Positions 51,501-60,139 of a stretch of DNA of 64,000 nt are shown here, in pieces (position 1 is the stretch's first letter; every line of letters starts with the position of its first letter). This stretch comes from Pseudomonas marginalis. GTDB taxonomy: Bacteria; Pseudomonadota; Gammaproteobacteria; Pseudomonadales; Pseudomonadaceae. The DNA is taken from the NCBI RefSeq assembly GCF_008692035.1, contig NZ_VTFG01000002.1, forward strand, positions 682,001-746,000, given 5' to 3'. Made by a program: the position numbers and the translations under genes. The notes below the pieces were generated by a model. That model was given only the letters and a program-made list of their open reading frames with translations. It was not told the origin of the DNA and searched no databases.

Positions 51501-51713
51501 ATGGCGTTCGTCCTCGGCGTGTTGCCGCTGGCGATCTCCTCGGGTGCCGGCTCAGGCAGCCAGCACGCAATCGGTACCGGTGTCATTGGCGGTATGATCA
51601 CGGCCACGGTGCTGGCGATCTTCTGGGTCCCCCTGTTCTTCGCGAGCGTGTCCGCCATGGGCGAACGTAACAAGACTGAACCTAAGCAAACTCCTCAAGA
51701 GGCTGGCCAATGA
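48552..51713 (+). CDS. ttgB: RND efflux inner-membrane pump TtgB/EmhB (HAE1)
   Basis: 1053 residues, the usual size of MexB/TtgB. Twelve membrane helices with two large periplasmic loops; the proton relay Asp-Asp lies in [20 protein letters not shown] and the lysine relay region is near the [13 protein letters not shown] stretch. Start [20 protein letters not shown] is typical. It exports solvents, hydrophobic antibiotics and aromatic compounds by proton antiport. It starts 3 bases after ttgA and its stop overlaps ttgC by 4 bases. Confidence 0.96.
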   Translation: [1053 protein letters not shown]

Positions 51714-53167
51714 GCAAGTCGCTACTTTCCTTAGCCGTCACCGCATTCGTGCTCAGTGGCTGCTCGCTGATCCCTGACTACCAGCGCCCTGAAGCGCCGG
51801 TGGCAGCTCAGTTCCCACAGGGGCCGGCGTATTCGTCGGCCCAGGCGCCGGGCCAAGCCGCTGCCGAGCAGGGCTGGAAGCAGTTTTTCCATGACCCTGC
51901 CCTGCAACAGCTGATCCAGACCGCGCTGGTGAACAACCGTGACCTGCGTGTCGCGGCCCTGAACATCGACGCGTATGCGGCGCAGTACCAGATCCAGCGT
52001 GCCGACCTGTTCCCGGCCATATCGGCCACGGGCAGCGGCAGCCGTTCGCGCACCCCGGCCAAGCTGTCGCAGACCGGCGAATCGACCATCACCAGCCAGT
52101 ACTCGGCCGGCCTCGGGATCAGTTCTTATGAGCTGGACCTGTTCGGTCGTGTGCGCAGCCTGAGTGAAGAAGCGCTGCAAAAGTACTTCGCCACTGAAGA
52201 AGCACGGCGCAGCACCCAGATCAGCCTGGTGGCCAGCGTGGCGAATGCCTACCTGACCTGGCAGGCCGACAAGGAACTGCTCAAGCTGACCCAGGACACC
52301 CTCGGCGCTTACGAGCAGAGCTTCAAACTGACATCACGCAGCAATGAAGTCGGTGTGGCGTCGGCCCTCGACCTCAGCCAGGCGCGCACCTCGGTGGAAA
52401 ATGCCCGCGTAGCGCTGGCACGCTACACCCGCCAGGTGGCCCAGGACGAAAACAACCTGACCCTGCTGCTGGGCACCGGCCTGCCGACGAATATCGCCAG
52501 CAAGCCGCTGTCGGATGACCTGCTCAGCGACGTACCGGCTGGCTTGCCCTCGGACCTGCTGCAACGTCGTCCCGACATCGTGCAGGCCGAGTACAACCTC
52601 AAGGCCGCCAACGCCAACATCGGTGCGGCCCGTGCAGCGTTCTTCCCGAGCATCAGCCTGACCGCCAGCGCCGGTACCGCCAGCCCTACCCTGGGCGGTC
52701 TGTTCAAAGGCGGTTCGGGTACCTGGTCGTTCGCCCCGCAGATCAACATCCCGATCTTCAACGCCGGCAGCCTGCGCGCCAGCCTGGACTATTCGAAGAT
52801 CCAGAAAGAGATCAACGTGGCGAACTACGAGAAGGCGATCCAGACCGGCTTCCAGGAAGTCTCCGACGGCCTCGCCGCGCGTGAGACCTACAAGCAGCAG
52901 CTGGAGGCCCAGCGTGGCTTCGTCGCGGCCAACCAGGATTACTACCGCCTGGCCGAGCGTCGCTACCGCATCGGTGTCGACAGCAACCTGACCTTCCTCG
53001 ATGCCCAGCGCCAACTGTTCAGTGCCCAGCAATCGCTGATCACCGACCGCCTGGCGCAGCTGACCAGCGAGGTCAACCTGTACAAGGCCCTCGGTGGTGG
53101 CTGGAACGAGCAGACCGCGAAGAACGAGCCGTTGAAAGAAGAAGCACCGGCGTTGAAGTTGTTCTGA
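51710..53167 (+). CDS. ttgC: Outer-membrane efflux channel TtgC/EmhC (OprM family)
   Basis: 485 residues. Lipoprotein signal FVLSGCSLIPDYQRPEAPVA with Cys at about residue 18. Two OEP domains follow: the first with QIQRADLFPAISATGSGSRS and SYELDLFGRVRSLSEEAL, the second with LLQRRPDIVQAEYNLKAANA and FFPSISLTASAG. It forms the trimeric TolC-like duct through the outer membrane. The ATG overlaps the ttgB stop (ATGA). A strong terminator ends the operon. Confidence 0.96.
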   Translation: MSKSLLSLAVTAFVLSGCSLIPDYQRPEAPVAAQFPQGPAYSSAQAPGQAAAEQGWKQFFHDPALQQLIQTALVNNRDLRVAALNIDAYAAQYQIQRADLFPAISATGSGSRSRTPAKLSQTGESTITSQYSAGLGISSYELDLFGRVRSLSEEALQKYFATEEARRSTQISLVASVANAYLTWQADKELLKLTQDTLGAYEQSFKLTSRSNEVGVASALDLSQARTSVENARVALARYTRQVAQDENNLTLLLGTGLPTNIASKPLSDDLLSDVPAGLPSDLLQRRPDIVQAEYNLKAANANIGAARAAFFPSISLTASAGTASPTLGGLFKGGSGTWSFAPQINIPIFNAGSLRASLDYSKIQKEINVANYEKAIQTGFQEVSDGLAARETYKQQLEAQRGFVAANQDYYRLAERRYRIGVDSNLTFLDAQRQLFSAQQSLITDRLAQLTSEVNLYKALGGGWNEQTAKNEPLKEEAPALKLF

Positions 53168-53182
53168 TAGCGCCGCAATAAA

Positions 53183-53216
53183 CAAAAACCGCCTCCCTTA
53201 TCAGGAGGCGGTTTTT
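53183..53216. terminator. Intrinsic terminator after ttgC
   Basis: AAAAACCGCCTCC pairs with GGAGGCGGTTTTTT (loop CTTATCA). A-run and T-run on the two sides make it bidirectional, also serving the converging unknown gene at 53253. Confidence 0.92.
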
Positions 53217-53252
53217 TATGGCCCGCGATATTTTACAGGCTGGGTGCCAAGG

Positions 53253-54185
53253 TTAAGTTCTCAATTCACTGACTTGAACCTGGAACACAGAACTCGAAAT
53301 ATCATACTGGGTGTTTTGACCGTCCGAGCCACGAGCAGTGATTGAGAAATTAAACTCACCGATAAACCAGAACCCTTCGTCTGGATGATCAGTGCGCCTT
53401 ACGCGGAATGTACCCGTCGGATCAGAAAACCCGTATGAGAATTCAGGCCGCATAATAAAAAGCGTATCAACACTATTTGGCGGCCCCCCAGGCCCTGTGA
53501 TCGGGTAATCAGTAAAGGTTTTCAGCTCTCTCCCTGCGAACTCGAGGACCGCACGATCACCTCCATCACGGGGCAAGCACTGAATAAAATAACTCGAGTC
53601 TGAGTAGATCACGAAAAATACATTACCCAGGTCGATGGGGTCATAACTGCCATTGACACTGGCGTTGATCTCACAAAGAACTGGAACCTTCGCTTGCACT
53701 CGGTGCTTGGGTACAAACTTACCCGTTGCGCCGTGGTTTGCTAACGCGCAGGTGATTTGAAGGGCATGGCAGACAACTTCCATATCGCCCTTGCCATCTG
53801 GCTTGAAGTAGATGGAAAACTGCATGCTCAGCGCTATACGGCCGTCCTTGTATTCAAGAAGGTCAACCGTCAGGGCCCCCGAATATTCGTCCGGGAAATA
53901 CTCGATGCGGTTTCCCAAGGCAAAAGCCGCCCTGACTCCAGGGTCCTCCGGCCGGATCGGATAGGTCTGGCCTGCTTTCAGCCCTTCAGCCTTAAGGGTC
54001 AGTTCATTTTTCGAACCGGGATTGTCTTCAAACCCTAAACAAATGGAAAACTGAGCACCCTCGATATAGATCAACTCGAATGTGTCGAATGTAATCGGGA
54101 TCTTCTTGTTACTCCCAAAGATCAGGTCCGCGTTGAACGTATTCGACGACGTTAACAACTCACCTATGTCTGTTCCAAAGCTCAT
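53253..54185 (-). CDS. Unrecognised protein built of two similar halves
   Basis: 310 residues from ATG at 54185, chosen for GGGAGAAG upstream. No signal peptide or membrane helix. Two halves of about 140 residues look alike: both hold a strand with FELIYIEGAQFSICL / FFVIYSDSSYFIQCL, a YPI segment, then YFPDEYSGALTVDLLEYKDG / YGFSDPTGTFRVRRTDHPDE and MQFSIYFKPDG / GEFNFSITARGSDG. This suggests a duplicated beta-rich domain. Base composition is lower in GC than both neighbours, a sign of transfer. No family is recognised; a secreted or effector-like role is only a guess. Confidence 0.65.
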   Translation of the reverse strand: MSFGTDIGELLTSSNTFNADLIFGSNKKIPITFDTFELIYIEGAQFSICLGFEDNPGSKNELTLKAEGLKAGQTYPIRPEDPGVRAAFALGNRIEYFPDEYSGALTVDLLEYKDGRIALSMQFSIYFKPDGKGDMEVVCHALQITCALANHGATGKFVPKHRVQAKVPVLCEINASVNGSYDPIDLGNVFFVIYSDSSYFIQCLPRDGGDRAVLEFAGRELKTFTDYPITGPGGPPNSVDTLFIMRPEFSYGFSDPTGTFRVRRTDHPDEGFWFIGEFNFSITARGSDGQNTQYDISSSVFQVQVSELRT

Positions 54186-54317
54186 GAGCACTTCTCCCTT
54201 GAGCACCAGAAAAATACTGCCACCGCCTTGAACATAGGCGTTCAAAAACGGGCCATCTACTGTCAACCCTGACAGTAGACGCAGAAGCGGTTAAACATAA
54301 GGCTGACAGGTTGGCCA

Positions 54318-54362
54318 AGCGCTTTGTGGCGAGCGGGCTTGCCCCGCTCGTCACAAAGCGCT
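54318..54362. repeat. Long palindrome GCGCTTTGTGGCGAGCGGG
   Basis: AGCGCTTTGTGGCGAGCGGG (54318-54337) pairs with the mirror arm at 54343-54362 (one mismatch). It lies between the unknown gene and hscC and belongs to the GTGGCGAGCGGGCTTGCCCC repeat family also seen between pcaC and pcaD. Confidence 0.8.
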
Positions 54363-54440
54363 CCCGCCTTGCTTTGCGCTCAACCTTTCAGGTTAAAATC
54401 TGTCACAGATTCTTACAGACCACAGAGGGAGCTTGTCGTA

Positions 54441-56138
54441 ATGATCGTAGGAATCGACCTGGGGACCACTAACAGTCTCGCAGCCGTCTGGCGCGGCGAT
54501 GCCGCCGAAATGGTGCCCAATGCCCTGGGCCAGTTGCTGACCCCCAGCGTGGTCGGGCTGGATGACCAAGGCCGTGTCCTGGTGGGCCAGGCCGCCAAGG
54601 AGCGCCTGCACACCCACCCGCACCTGACGACTTCGCTGTTCAAGCGCTACATGGGCAGCGCCACTGAAGTGCGCCTGGGCGACCGCTCGTTCCGCCCCGA
54701 AGAACTCTCGGCGCTGGTGCTCAAGAGCCTCAAGGAAGACATCGAGCGCACCTACGGCCAAACCGTTACCGACGCGGTGATCAGCGTGCCCGCCTATTTC
54801 AGCGACGGCCAACGCAAGGCCACGCGCATCGCCGGTGAACTGGCCGGGCTCAGCGTTGAGAAACTGATCAACGAACCGACCGCCGCCGCCTTGGCCTACG
54901 GCCTGCACCAGCGTGATAAAGAAACCTCGTTCCTGGTCTTCGACCTTGGCGGCGGCACCTTCGACGTGTCGATCATCGAGCTGTTCGACGGGGTGATGGA
55001 AGTACGCGCCAGCGCCGGCGACAACTTTCTCGGCGGCGAAGACTTCGACACCCTGTTGCTCGAACACTTTGTCGACAGCCAACGCAACGCCACGGGTTTC
55101 CCGCCCACCAGCACGGTGCTGCAAGCCCTGCGCCGCGAAGCCGAGCGCGTACGCAAAGCCTTGGGCCAGGACGACAGCGCCGAGTTCGCCCTGCGCGTCG
55201 ACGGCCAGCAATGGACAAAAACCATCACCCAACAGGAACTGGCCAAGCTCTACACGCCACTGCTGGAACGCCTGCGCGCACCGATCGAACGCGCCCTGCG
55301 CGATGCGCGGATTCGGGTCGGCGACCTGGATGAAATCCTGCTGGTGGGCGGTACCACACGCATGCCGCTGGTGCGCAAACTCGCCGCCGGCCTGTTCGGG
55401 CGCTTTCCCTCCATCAGCCTCGATCCCGACCAGGTGGTCGCCCATGGTGCGGCGATCCAGGCCGCCCTCAAGGCCCGTTCCGCGGCCCTCGAAGAAGTGG
55501 TGCTGACCGACGTCTGCCCCTACACCCTGGGGATCGAAACCTCCAACCAGTACGGCGGCCATATCGAAAGCGGCCATTACCTGCCGTTGATCGAACGCAA
55601 CAGCAGCGTGCCGGTGAGCCGGGTCAAAAGCGTGGTCACCCTGCACGACGACCAGGCCCACGTACTGCTGAAGATCTACCAGGGCGAAAGCCGCCTGGTC
55701 AAAGACAACATCGAGCTGGGCCAACTGGATATTCCGGTGCCCAAGCGCAAGGCCGGTGAAGTCTCCCTGGACGTGCGTTTCACCTACGACAACAACGGCC
55801 TGCTGGAAGCCCAGGTGAATATCCCGCTGACCGGCGAGCAGCATTCGCTGGTGATCGAGAACAACCCCGGCGTGCTCAACCCGCAGGAGATCCAGCAACG
55901 CCTGCAAGCCCTGGCGCAATTGAAGGTCCACCCCCGCGACCAGCAGGTCAACACCGTGCTCGTCGCCCGCCTCGAACGGCTCTACCAGGAAAACCTCGGC
56001 GAGCTGCGCGAACAGCTCGGGCATTGGGCGGCGCAGTTCCAGCAGGTACTCGACACCCAGGACGAACGCCGCATCCGCGAAGCGCGCAGCGAACTGAGCC
56101 GTCAACTTGAGCAACTCGACAACGGGTTCTGGCGCTGA
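54441..56138 (+). CDS. hscC: Hsp70-family chaperone HscC
   Basis: 565 residues, close to E. coli HscC (556) and shorter than DnaK. The ATPase domain is complete: MIVGIDLGTTNSLAAVWRGD, VPAYFSDGQRKATRIAGELA and FDLGGGTFDVSIIELFDGVM. The substrate domain starts near residue 380 with LTDVCPYTLGIETSNQYGG, and the C-terminal lid is short. Start at 54441 with GAGGGAGC upstream. Ten bases later follows a J-domain gene, its likely co-chaperone (as DjlB/DjlC with HscC in E. coli). Confidence 0.93.
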   Translation: MIVGIDLGTTNSLAAVWRGDAAEMVPNALGQLLTPSVVGLDDQGRVLVGQAAKERLHTHPHLTTSLFKRYMGSATEVRLGDRSFRPEELSALVLKSLKEDIERTYGQTVTDAVISVPAYFSDGQRKATRIAGELAGLSVEKLINEPTAAALAYGLHQRDKETSFLVFDLGGGTFDVSIIELFDGVMEVRASAGDNFLGGEDFDTLLLEHFVDSQRNATGFPPTSTVLQALRREAERVRKALGQDDSAEFALRVDGQQWTKTITQQELAKLYTPLLERLRAPIERALRDARIRVGDLDEILLVGGTTRMPLVRKLAAGLFGRFPSISLDPDQVVAHGAAIQAALKARSAALEEVVLTDVCPYTLGIETSNQYGGHIESGHYLPLIERNSSVPVSRVKSVVTLHDDQAHVLLKIYQGESRLVKDNIELGQLDIPVPKRKAGEVSLDVRFTYDNNGLLEAQVNIPLTGEQHSLVIENNPGVLNPQEIQQRLQALAQLKVHPRDQQVNTVLVARLERLYQENLGELREQLGHWAAQFQQVLDTQDERRIREARSELSRQLEQLDNGFWR

Positions 56139-56148
56139 GGGCACACCG

Positions 56149-57762
56149 ATGGATTGCTGGACCGTACTGCAACTGCCGGAGGACGCCGACGAGCGCAGCA
56201 TCAAGCGCAGCTATGCGCGCTTGCTCAAAGGCTGCCGCCCGGACGACGACGCCCAAGGCTTCCAGCGCCTGCGCGAGGCCTATGAACACGCGCTGAATGA
56301 AGCACGCTGGCGAGCGGATAACGAAGAGGCAGAACCCGTCCAGGCGCCCGTGGCCGAAGCGGTCTACACCAACCTGAATGACCTGGCCGAACTGCTGGAC
56401 ATCAGCCCCGTCAGCCCGGCGCCCTTCGACGCACCCACTCCGGACCCGGCCCAGACCCTGCTCGACGGCCTGACCGCGGGTAACCTCGATGAACGCTGGG
56501 CCCAGGCTCGGCAACAGGGCTGCACCGAGGCGTTCCAGGCCGGCCTGTTGCGCCATTGTTTCGAAGCACCGGGCGAACGCAGCGCCATCGCCGCTTGGGC
56601 CGCGCAACACCTGGAATGGCTGACCCCCTGGCAGCAGGTGGCGATGACGTCCTGGCAATACGAAGCACTGACCGGCGAGCTGCTGCAAGACTACCGCCGC
56701 ACCCTGCAGGAACTGCTGGAGCAAAAGGCCGAGCGCGAGTTCATCACCCAGCTCACGCAGTACAACGACCAACCCTGGCTGCGGGTGTTCGACCTGCAAC
56801 AGCAGTGGCAGCGCATCGTCCTGCACCTGCTGCATGACACCCAGTGGAGCGTGCCGCTGTTCGAGCGGGTGTGCCAGGCCTTCGGCTGGGACGACCAGAA
56901 AGGCGTCTACCCGGAACCGGCGTGGATGTGGCGCGAACTGGTGTCGCGTTGCGAACAGGAAAGCTTCTACGCCAACCTGCAGGACAAGGCCCAGGACACG
57001 CGGCGCACATCAGCCGATGCCCTGGCCGCACGCCTGCTGCTGACGCCGATGTCCGCCACGCAACACAAACGCCTGATCGATGGGTTTGGCGAGAACGAGT
57101 GGAACGCCTGCCAGCACCTGGCGCAAACACTGACCTGGCGCTATCCGCAACTGGTCGAGCGCCTGCCTCAAACAGACCTGTTCTTTTGGCGCAAATTCGT
57201 GCCCCGGCCGATCTACACCCAGGTGTTTATCCGGCTATGGGCCGTCTTCGCCCTGGGGCTTGGCCTGAGCATCGCCCACGATAAGCCAGACAGAATGGAC
57301 GGGATGTCGCTGGTCATTTTCATGCTGATGGCGTTCGTGCCGGCGGCGGTTGGCTTCCGCGTCACCCAAGTGTGGGCCGGGATGAGTTCAACCTATCGGG
57401 TGCTGGATGTGTGGCTGAGCCAGTACCTGATCCCCAAGCGAATCAACCCCAACGACTACTGGCTGGTGATTCGCCACGGCGTACCGCAGGCGATCATGCT
57501 GGTGGCCTGCGGCTTGATGCTTGGTGTACTGGGTGCGCTGACCTATGCCGGCGCGCTGCTGATCAACCTGCTGCACAAAAAACGCATCGGTCATATGAGC
57601 CAGAAGTTCGCCGAAGGCTACCCCTGGCTGAACGGCCTGCACTGGGCCTTCTGGAGCCCTCTGCAAGGGGTGTTCCTGGTGGTGATGGTGGCGCTGATCA
57701 TTGCCGCCCAGCATTGTTTGCCGGCGGTGCCCTGGACCCACTTCGACCTGCCCAAACGATAA
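56149..57762 (+). CDS. J-domain protein paired with HscC (DjlB/DjlC-like)
   Basis: 537 residues from ATG at 56149. Residues 1-55 form a J-like domain: CWTVLQLPEDADERSIKRSY, ARLLKGCRPDDDAQGFQRLR. The invariant HPD is RPD here (about residues 29-31), as in other HscC partners, so it is not a general DnaK cofactor. The middle is helical and tryptophan-rich; three or four hydrophobic helices lie at about residues 370-535 (ALGLGLSIAHD, IMLVACGLMLGVLGALTYA, VFLVVMVALIIAAQHC), so the protein is tail-anchored in the inner membrane. Confidence 0.87.
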   Translation: MDCWTVLQLPEDADERSIKRSYARLLKGCRPDDDAQGFQRLREAYEHALNEARWRADNEEAEPVQAPVAEAVYTNLNDLAELLDISPVSPAPFDAPTPDPAQTLLDGLTAGNLDERWAQARQQGCTEAFQAGLLRHCFEAPGERSAIAAWAAQHLEWLTPWQQVAMTSWQYEALTGELLQDYRRTLQELLEQKAEREFITQLTQYNDQPWLRVFDLQQQWQRIVLHLLHDTQWSVPLFERVCQAFGWDDQKGVYPEPAWMWRELVSRCEQESFYANLQDKAQDTRRTSADALAARLLLTPMSATQHKRLIDGFGENEWNACQHLAQTLTWRYPQLVERLPQTDLFFWRKFVPRPIYTQVFIRLWAVFALGLGLSIAHDKPDRMDGMSLVIFMLMAFVPAAVGFRVTQVWAGMSSTYRVLDVWLSQYLIPKRINPNDYWLVIRHGVPQAIMLVACGLMLGVLGALTYAGALLINLLHKKRIGHMSQKFAEGYPWLNGLHWAFWSPLQGVFLVVMVALIIAAQHCLPAVPWTHFDLPKR

Positions 57763-57904
57763 CGCGCCAATGCCGGGCCTCAGCGCCCGGCAACTTGCGT
57801 TCGATCATCGCCCACAACCCGCCCTGCCCCGATTGAACCGCCCCCGCACCGCCCCGCACCATGGCCGCCACCTGCATAAACCCAATAACAACAGGTCCAC
57901 CACC

Positions 57905-59155
57905 ATGAGCACTTTTCACCCGCGCCGGCTCCTGCTGGCCACCGCTATCGCCAGTCTTGCCCTGCCCGTCGTCGCCGAAGAACACGGTTTTCTGGAGGAC
58001 GCCAGCGCCAACCTCAACCTGCGTAATTTCTTCTTCAACCGCAATTTCACCAACCCCACCAAAACCCAGGGTGGCGCACAGGAGTGGACGCAAAGTTTCA
58101 TCCTCGACGCCAAGTCCGGCTTTACCCAAGGCACCGTCGGTTTCGGTGTGGATGTGCTGGGGCTGTACTCGTTGAAGCTCGATGGCGGGCGCGGTACCGG
58201 TGGCACCCAATTGCTGCCGCTGGACCACGATGGCCGCCCTGCGGATGAATTCGGGCGTCTCGGCGTGGCGTTCAAGGCGCGTATTTCCAAGACCGAAGTG
58301 AAGGTCGGCGAATGGATGCCGGTGCTGCCGATCCTGCGTGCCGACGATGGCCGCTCCCTGCCGCAAACCCTGCGCGGCGGGCAGATCACCTCGAAGGAAA
58401 TCGACGGCCTGACCCTGTACGGCGGCCAGTTCCGCGCCAACAGCCCGCGCGACGACAGCAGCATGTCGGACATGTCGATGGTCGGCAAAACCGCGTTCAC
58501 CTCGGACCGCTTCAACTTCCAGGGCGGCGAGTACGCCTTCAACGACAAGCGCACCCAGGTCGGCGTGTGGAACGCCCAGCTCAAGGACATCTACAGCCAG
58601 CAGTTCGTCAACCTGATCCACAGCCAGCCCCTGGGCGACTGGACCCTGGGCGCCAACCTCGGGTTCTTCTACGGCAAGGACGACGGCAGCGCCCGCGCCG
58701 GCGACCTGGACAACAAGACCTGGTCCGGCCTGTTCTCGGCCAAGTATGGCGGCAACACCTTCTACGTCGGCCTGCAAAAACTCACCGGCAACAGCGCGTG
58801 GATGCGCGTCAACGGCACCAGCGGCGGCACCCTGGCCAACGACAGCTACAACTCGAGTTACGACAACGCCGAGGAAAAATCCTGGCAGGTGCGCCACGAC
58901 TACAACTTCGCCGCCCTCGGCGTACCGGGCCTGACCCTTATGAACCGCTATATCAGCGGCAGCAACGTGCACACCGGCACCATCACCGATGGCAAGGAAT
59001 GGGGTCGCGAAAGCGAATTGGGTTATACCGTGCAAAGCGGCGTGGTGAAGAACCTCACGGTGCGCTGGCGCAATTCGAGCATGCGCCGCGACTACAGCAA
59101 CAATGAGTTCGATGAAAACCGGCTGATCGTCAGTTACCCGATAAGTCTGCTGTAA
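57905..59155 (+). CDS. OprD family outer-membrane porin
   Basis: 416 residues, usual for OprD-type channels. Signal peptide to about residue 24 (SLALPVVAEE); the mature barrel begins HGFLEDASANLNLRNFFFNR. Family landmarks are FGVDVLGLYSLKLDGGRGTG, the GEWMPVLPILRADDGRSLPQ loop, EIDGLTLYGGQFR and a C-terminal barrel strand ending YPISLL. Such porins take up amino acids, aromatic acids or peptides. It is 142 bases after the J-domain gene and has an AGG-type ribosome site. In P. putida a porin gene ends the pca operon; here it is nearby but on the other strand. Confidence 0.9.
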   Translation: MSTFHPRRLLLATAIASLALPVVAEEHGFLEDASANLNLRNFFFNRNFTNPTKTQGGAQEWTQSFILDAKSGFTQGTVGFGVDVLGLYSLKLDGGRGTGGTQLLPLDHDGRPADEFGRLGVAFKARISKTEVKVGEWMPVLPILRADDGRSLPQTLRGGQITSKEIDGLTLYGGQFRANSPRDDSSMSDMSMVGKTAFTSDRFNFQGGEYAFNDKRTQVGVWNAQLKDIYSQQFVNLIHSQPLGDWTLGANLGFFYGKDDGSARAGDLDNKTWSGLFSAKYGGNTFYVGLQKLTGNSAWMRVNGTSGGTLANDSYNSSYDNAEEKSWQVRHDYNFAALGVPGLTLMNRYISGSNVHTGTITDGKEWGRESELGYTVQSGVVKNLTVRWRNSSMRRDYSNNEFDENRLIVSYPISLL

Positions 59156-59239
59156 TCCGGCGCCGCACTTACTGTATGGTGCGCGCCTGCCGCTGCTGAT
59201 CCGCCCAGCAGCGGCCTCTTATCCGAGCCTGCGCACACC

Positions 59240-60139
59240 ATGAAATCCTTTGCCATCGCATCCGCCGTGCTTGCCCTGGCCTTGAGCCTCAGCGGCTGTA
59301 TCGGCGCACCCATCGCCCTGACCGCGCAGACCGAGCAACGCCTGCAGGCCCAGGCGCCGATCCGTTTTTTGCTGACTTTCGATGACGGCCCCAGCGCCTC
59401 GGGCTACGACAACCCCAGCCGTTCAGTGCTCGCCGACCTGGCGCACAACCCGGTGCTGCCGGGGATCAAGGCGGTGTTCTTCCTGCAGACCGAATCGTCG
59501 CGTTCCGGCGGCAGCTCGCGGGGTCGCAAGACGATGGAGCGTGAATACGCCGGCGGGCATGTGCTGGCTTTTCACACTGCCACGACCTTTCATACCAACC
59601 ACCGCTGGCTGAATGATGCCGAGCTGGAGCGCACCCTCAGCCAGGGCGCGAGCGATATCGCCTCGATCACCGGCGCGCCGCCCGTGCTGGTCCGCCCGCC
59701 GTTCTGGAACTACGACCGGCGCACCTTCGCCGCCTACCAGCGCCATGGCATGCAGGTCCTGCTGACCGACCTGAGCGCCAATGACGGCAAGATCTGGGGC
59801 TTCAATGGCAGCCCAAGGCGCCGCGCCAACCTGTATCGACAACTGTCGGTGGTGCGCGAGCGCATCGCGCTGGGGGAGTTACCGACGGTGGACGGCGTGA
59901 TACCGGTGGTGGTGACCTTCCACGATATCAACCGCTATACCGCGCGGCATATGCAGGAATACCTGCAGATCCTGCTGGACAGCGCACGAGTCAATGGCAT
60001 GAAGACGGCTGCCGAACCGTTCTACACCGATACGGCCGCCCTGCAACGCGCGGCGCTGGCGCGTACGGTCAAAGACGTGAATGAAGCCGTGCATCTTCCG
60101 GGCGTGTGGAATTGGGTGTGGGACGCCGACTCCCACTGA
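59240..60139 (+). CDS. Polysaccharide deacetylase lipoprotein (NodB family)
   Basis: 299 residues with lipobox LALSLSGCIGA, Cys near residue 20. The NodB fold carries RFLLTFDDGPSASGYDNPS (metal Asp), VLAFHTATTFHTNHRWL (two metal histidines) and PPVLVRPPFWNYDRR (catalytic region). It removes acetyl groups from N-acetylglucosamine polymers or related sugars at the cell surface. Its TGA stop abuts the pcaC stop with TGATCA. No partner genes for a polysaccharide are near. Confidence 0.87.
   Translation: MKSFAIASAVLALALSLSGCIGAPIALTAQTEQRLQAQAPIRFLLTFDDGPSASGYDNPSRSVLADLAHNPVLPGIKAVFFLQTESSRSGGSSRGRKTMEREYAGGHVLAFHTATTFHTNHRWLNDAELERTLSQGASDIASITGAPPVLVRPPFWNYDRRTFAAYQRHGMQVLLTDLSANDGKIWGFNGSPRRRANLYRQLSVVRERIALGELPTVDGVIPVVVTFHDINRYTARHMQEYLQILLDSARVNGMKTAAEPFYTDTAALQRAALARTVKDVNEAVHLPGVWNWVWDADSH

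Noticed and set aside
54393..56204. Long minus-strand frame opposite hscC
   Set aside because: It lies antisense to a fully conserved Hsp70 gene and has no recognisable domain or ribosome site.
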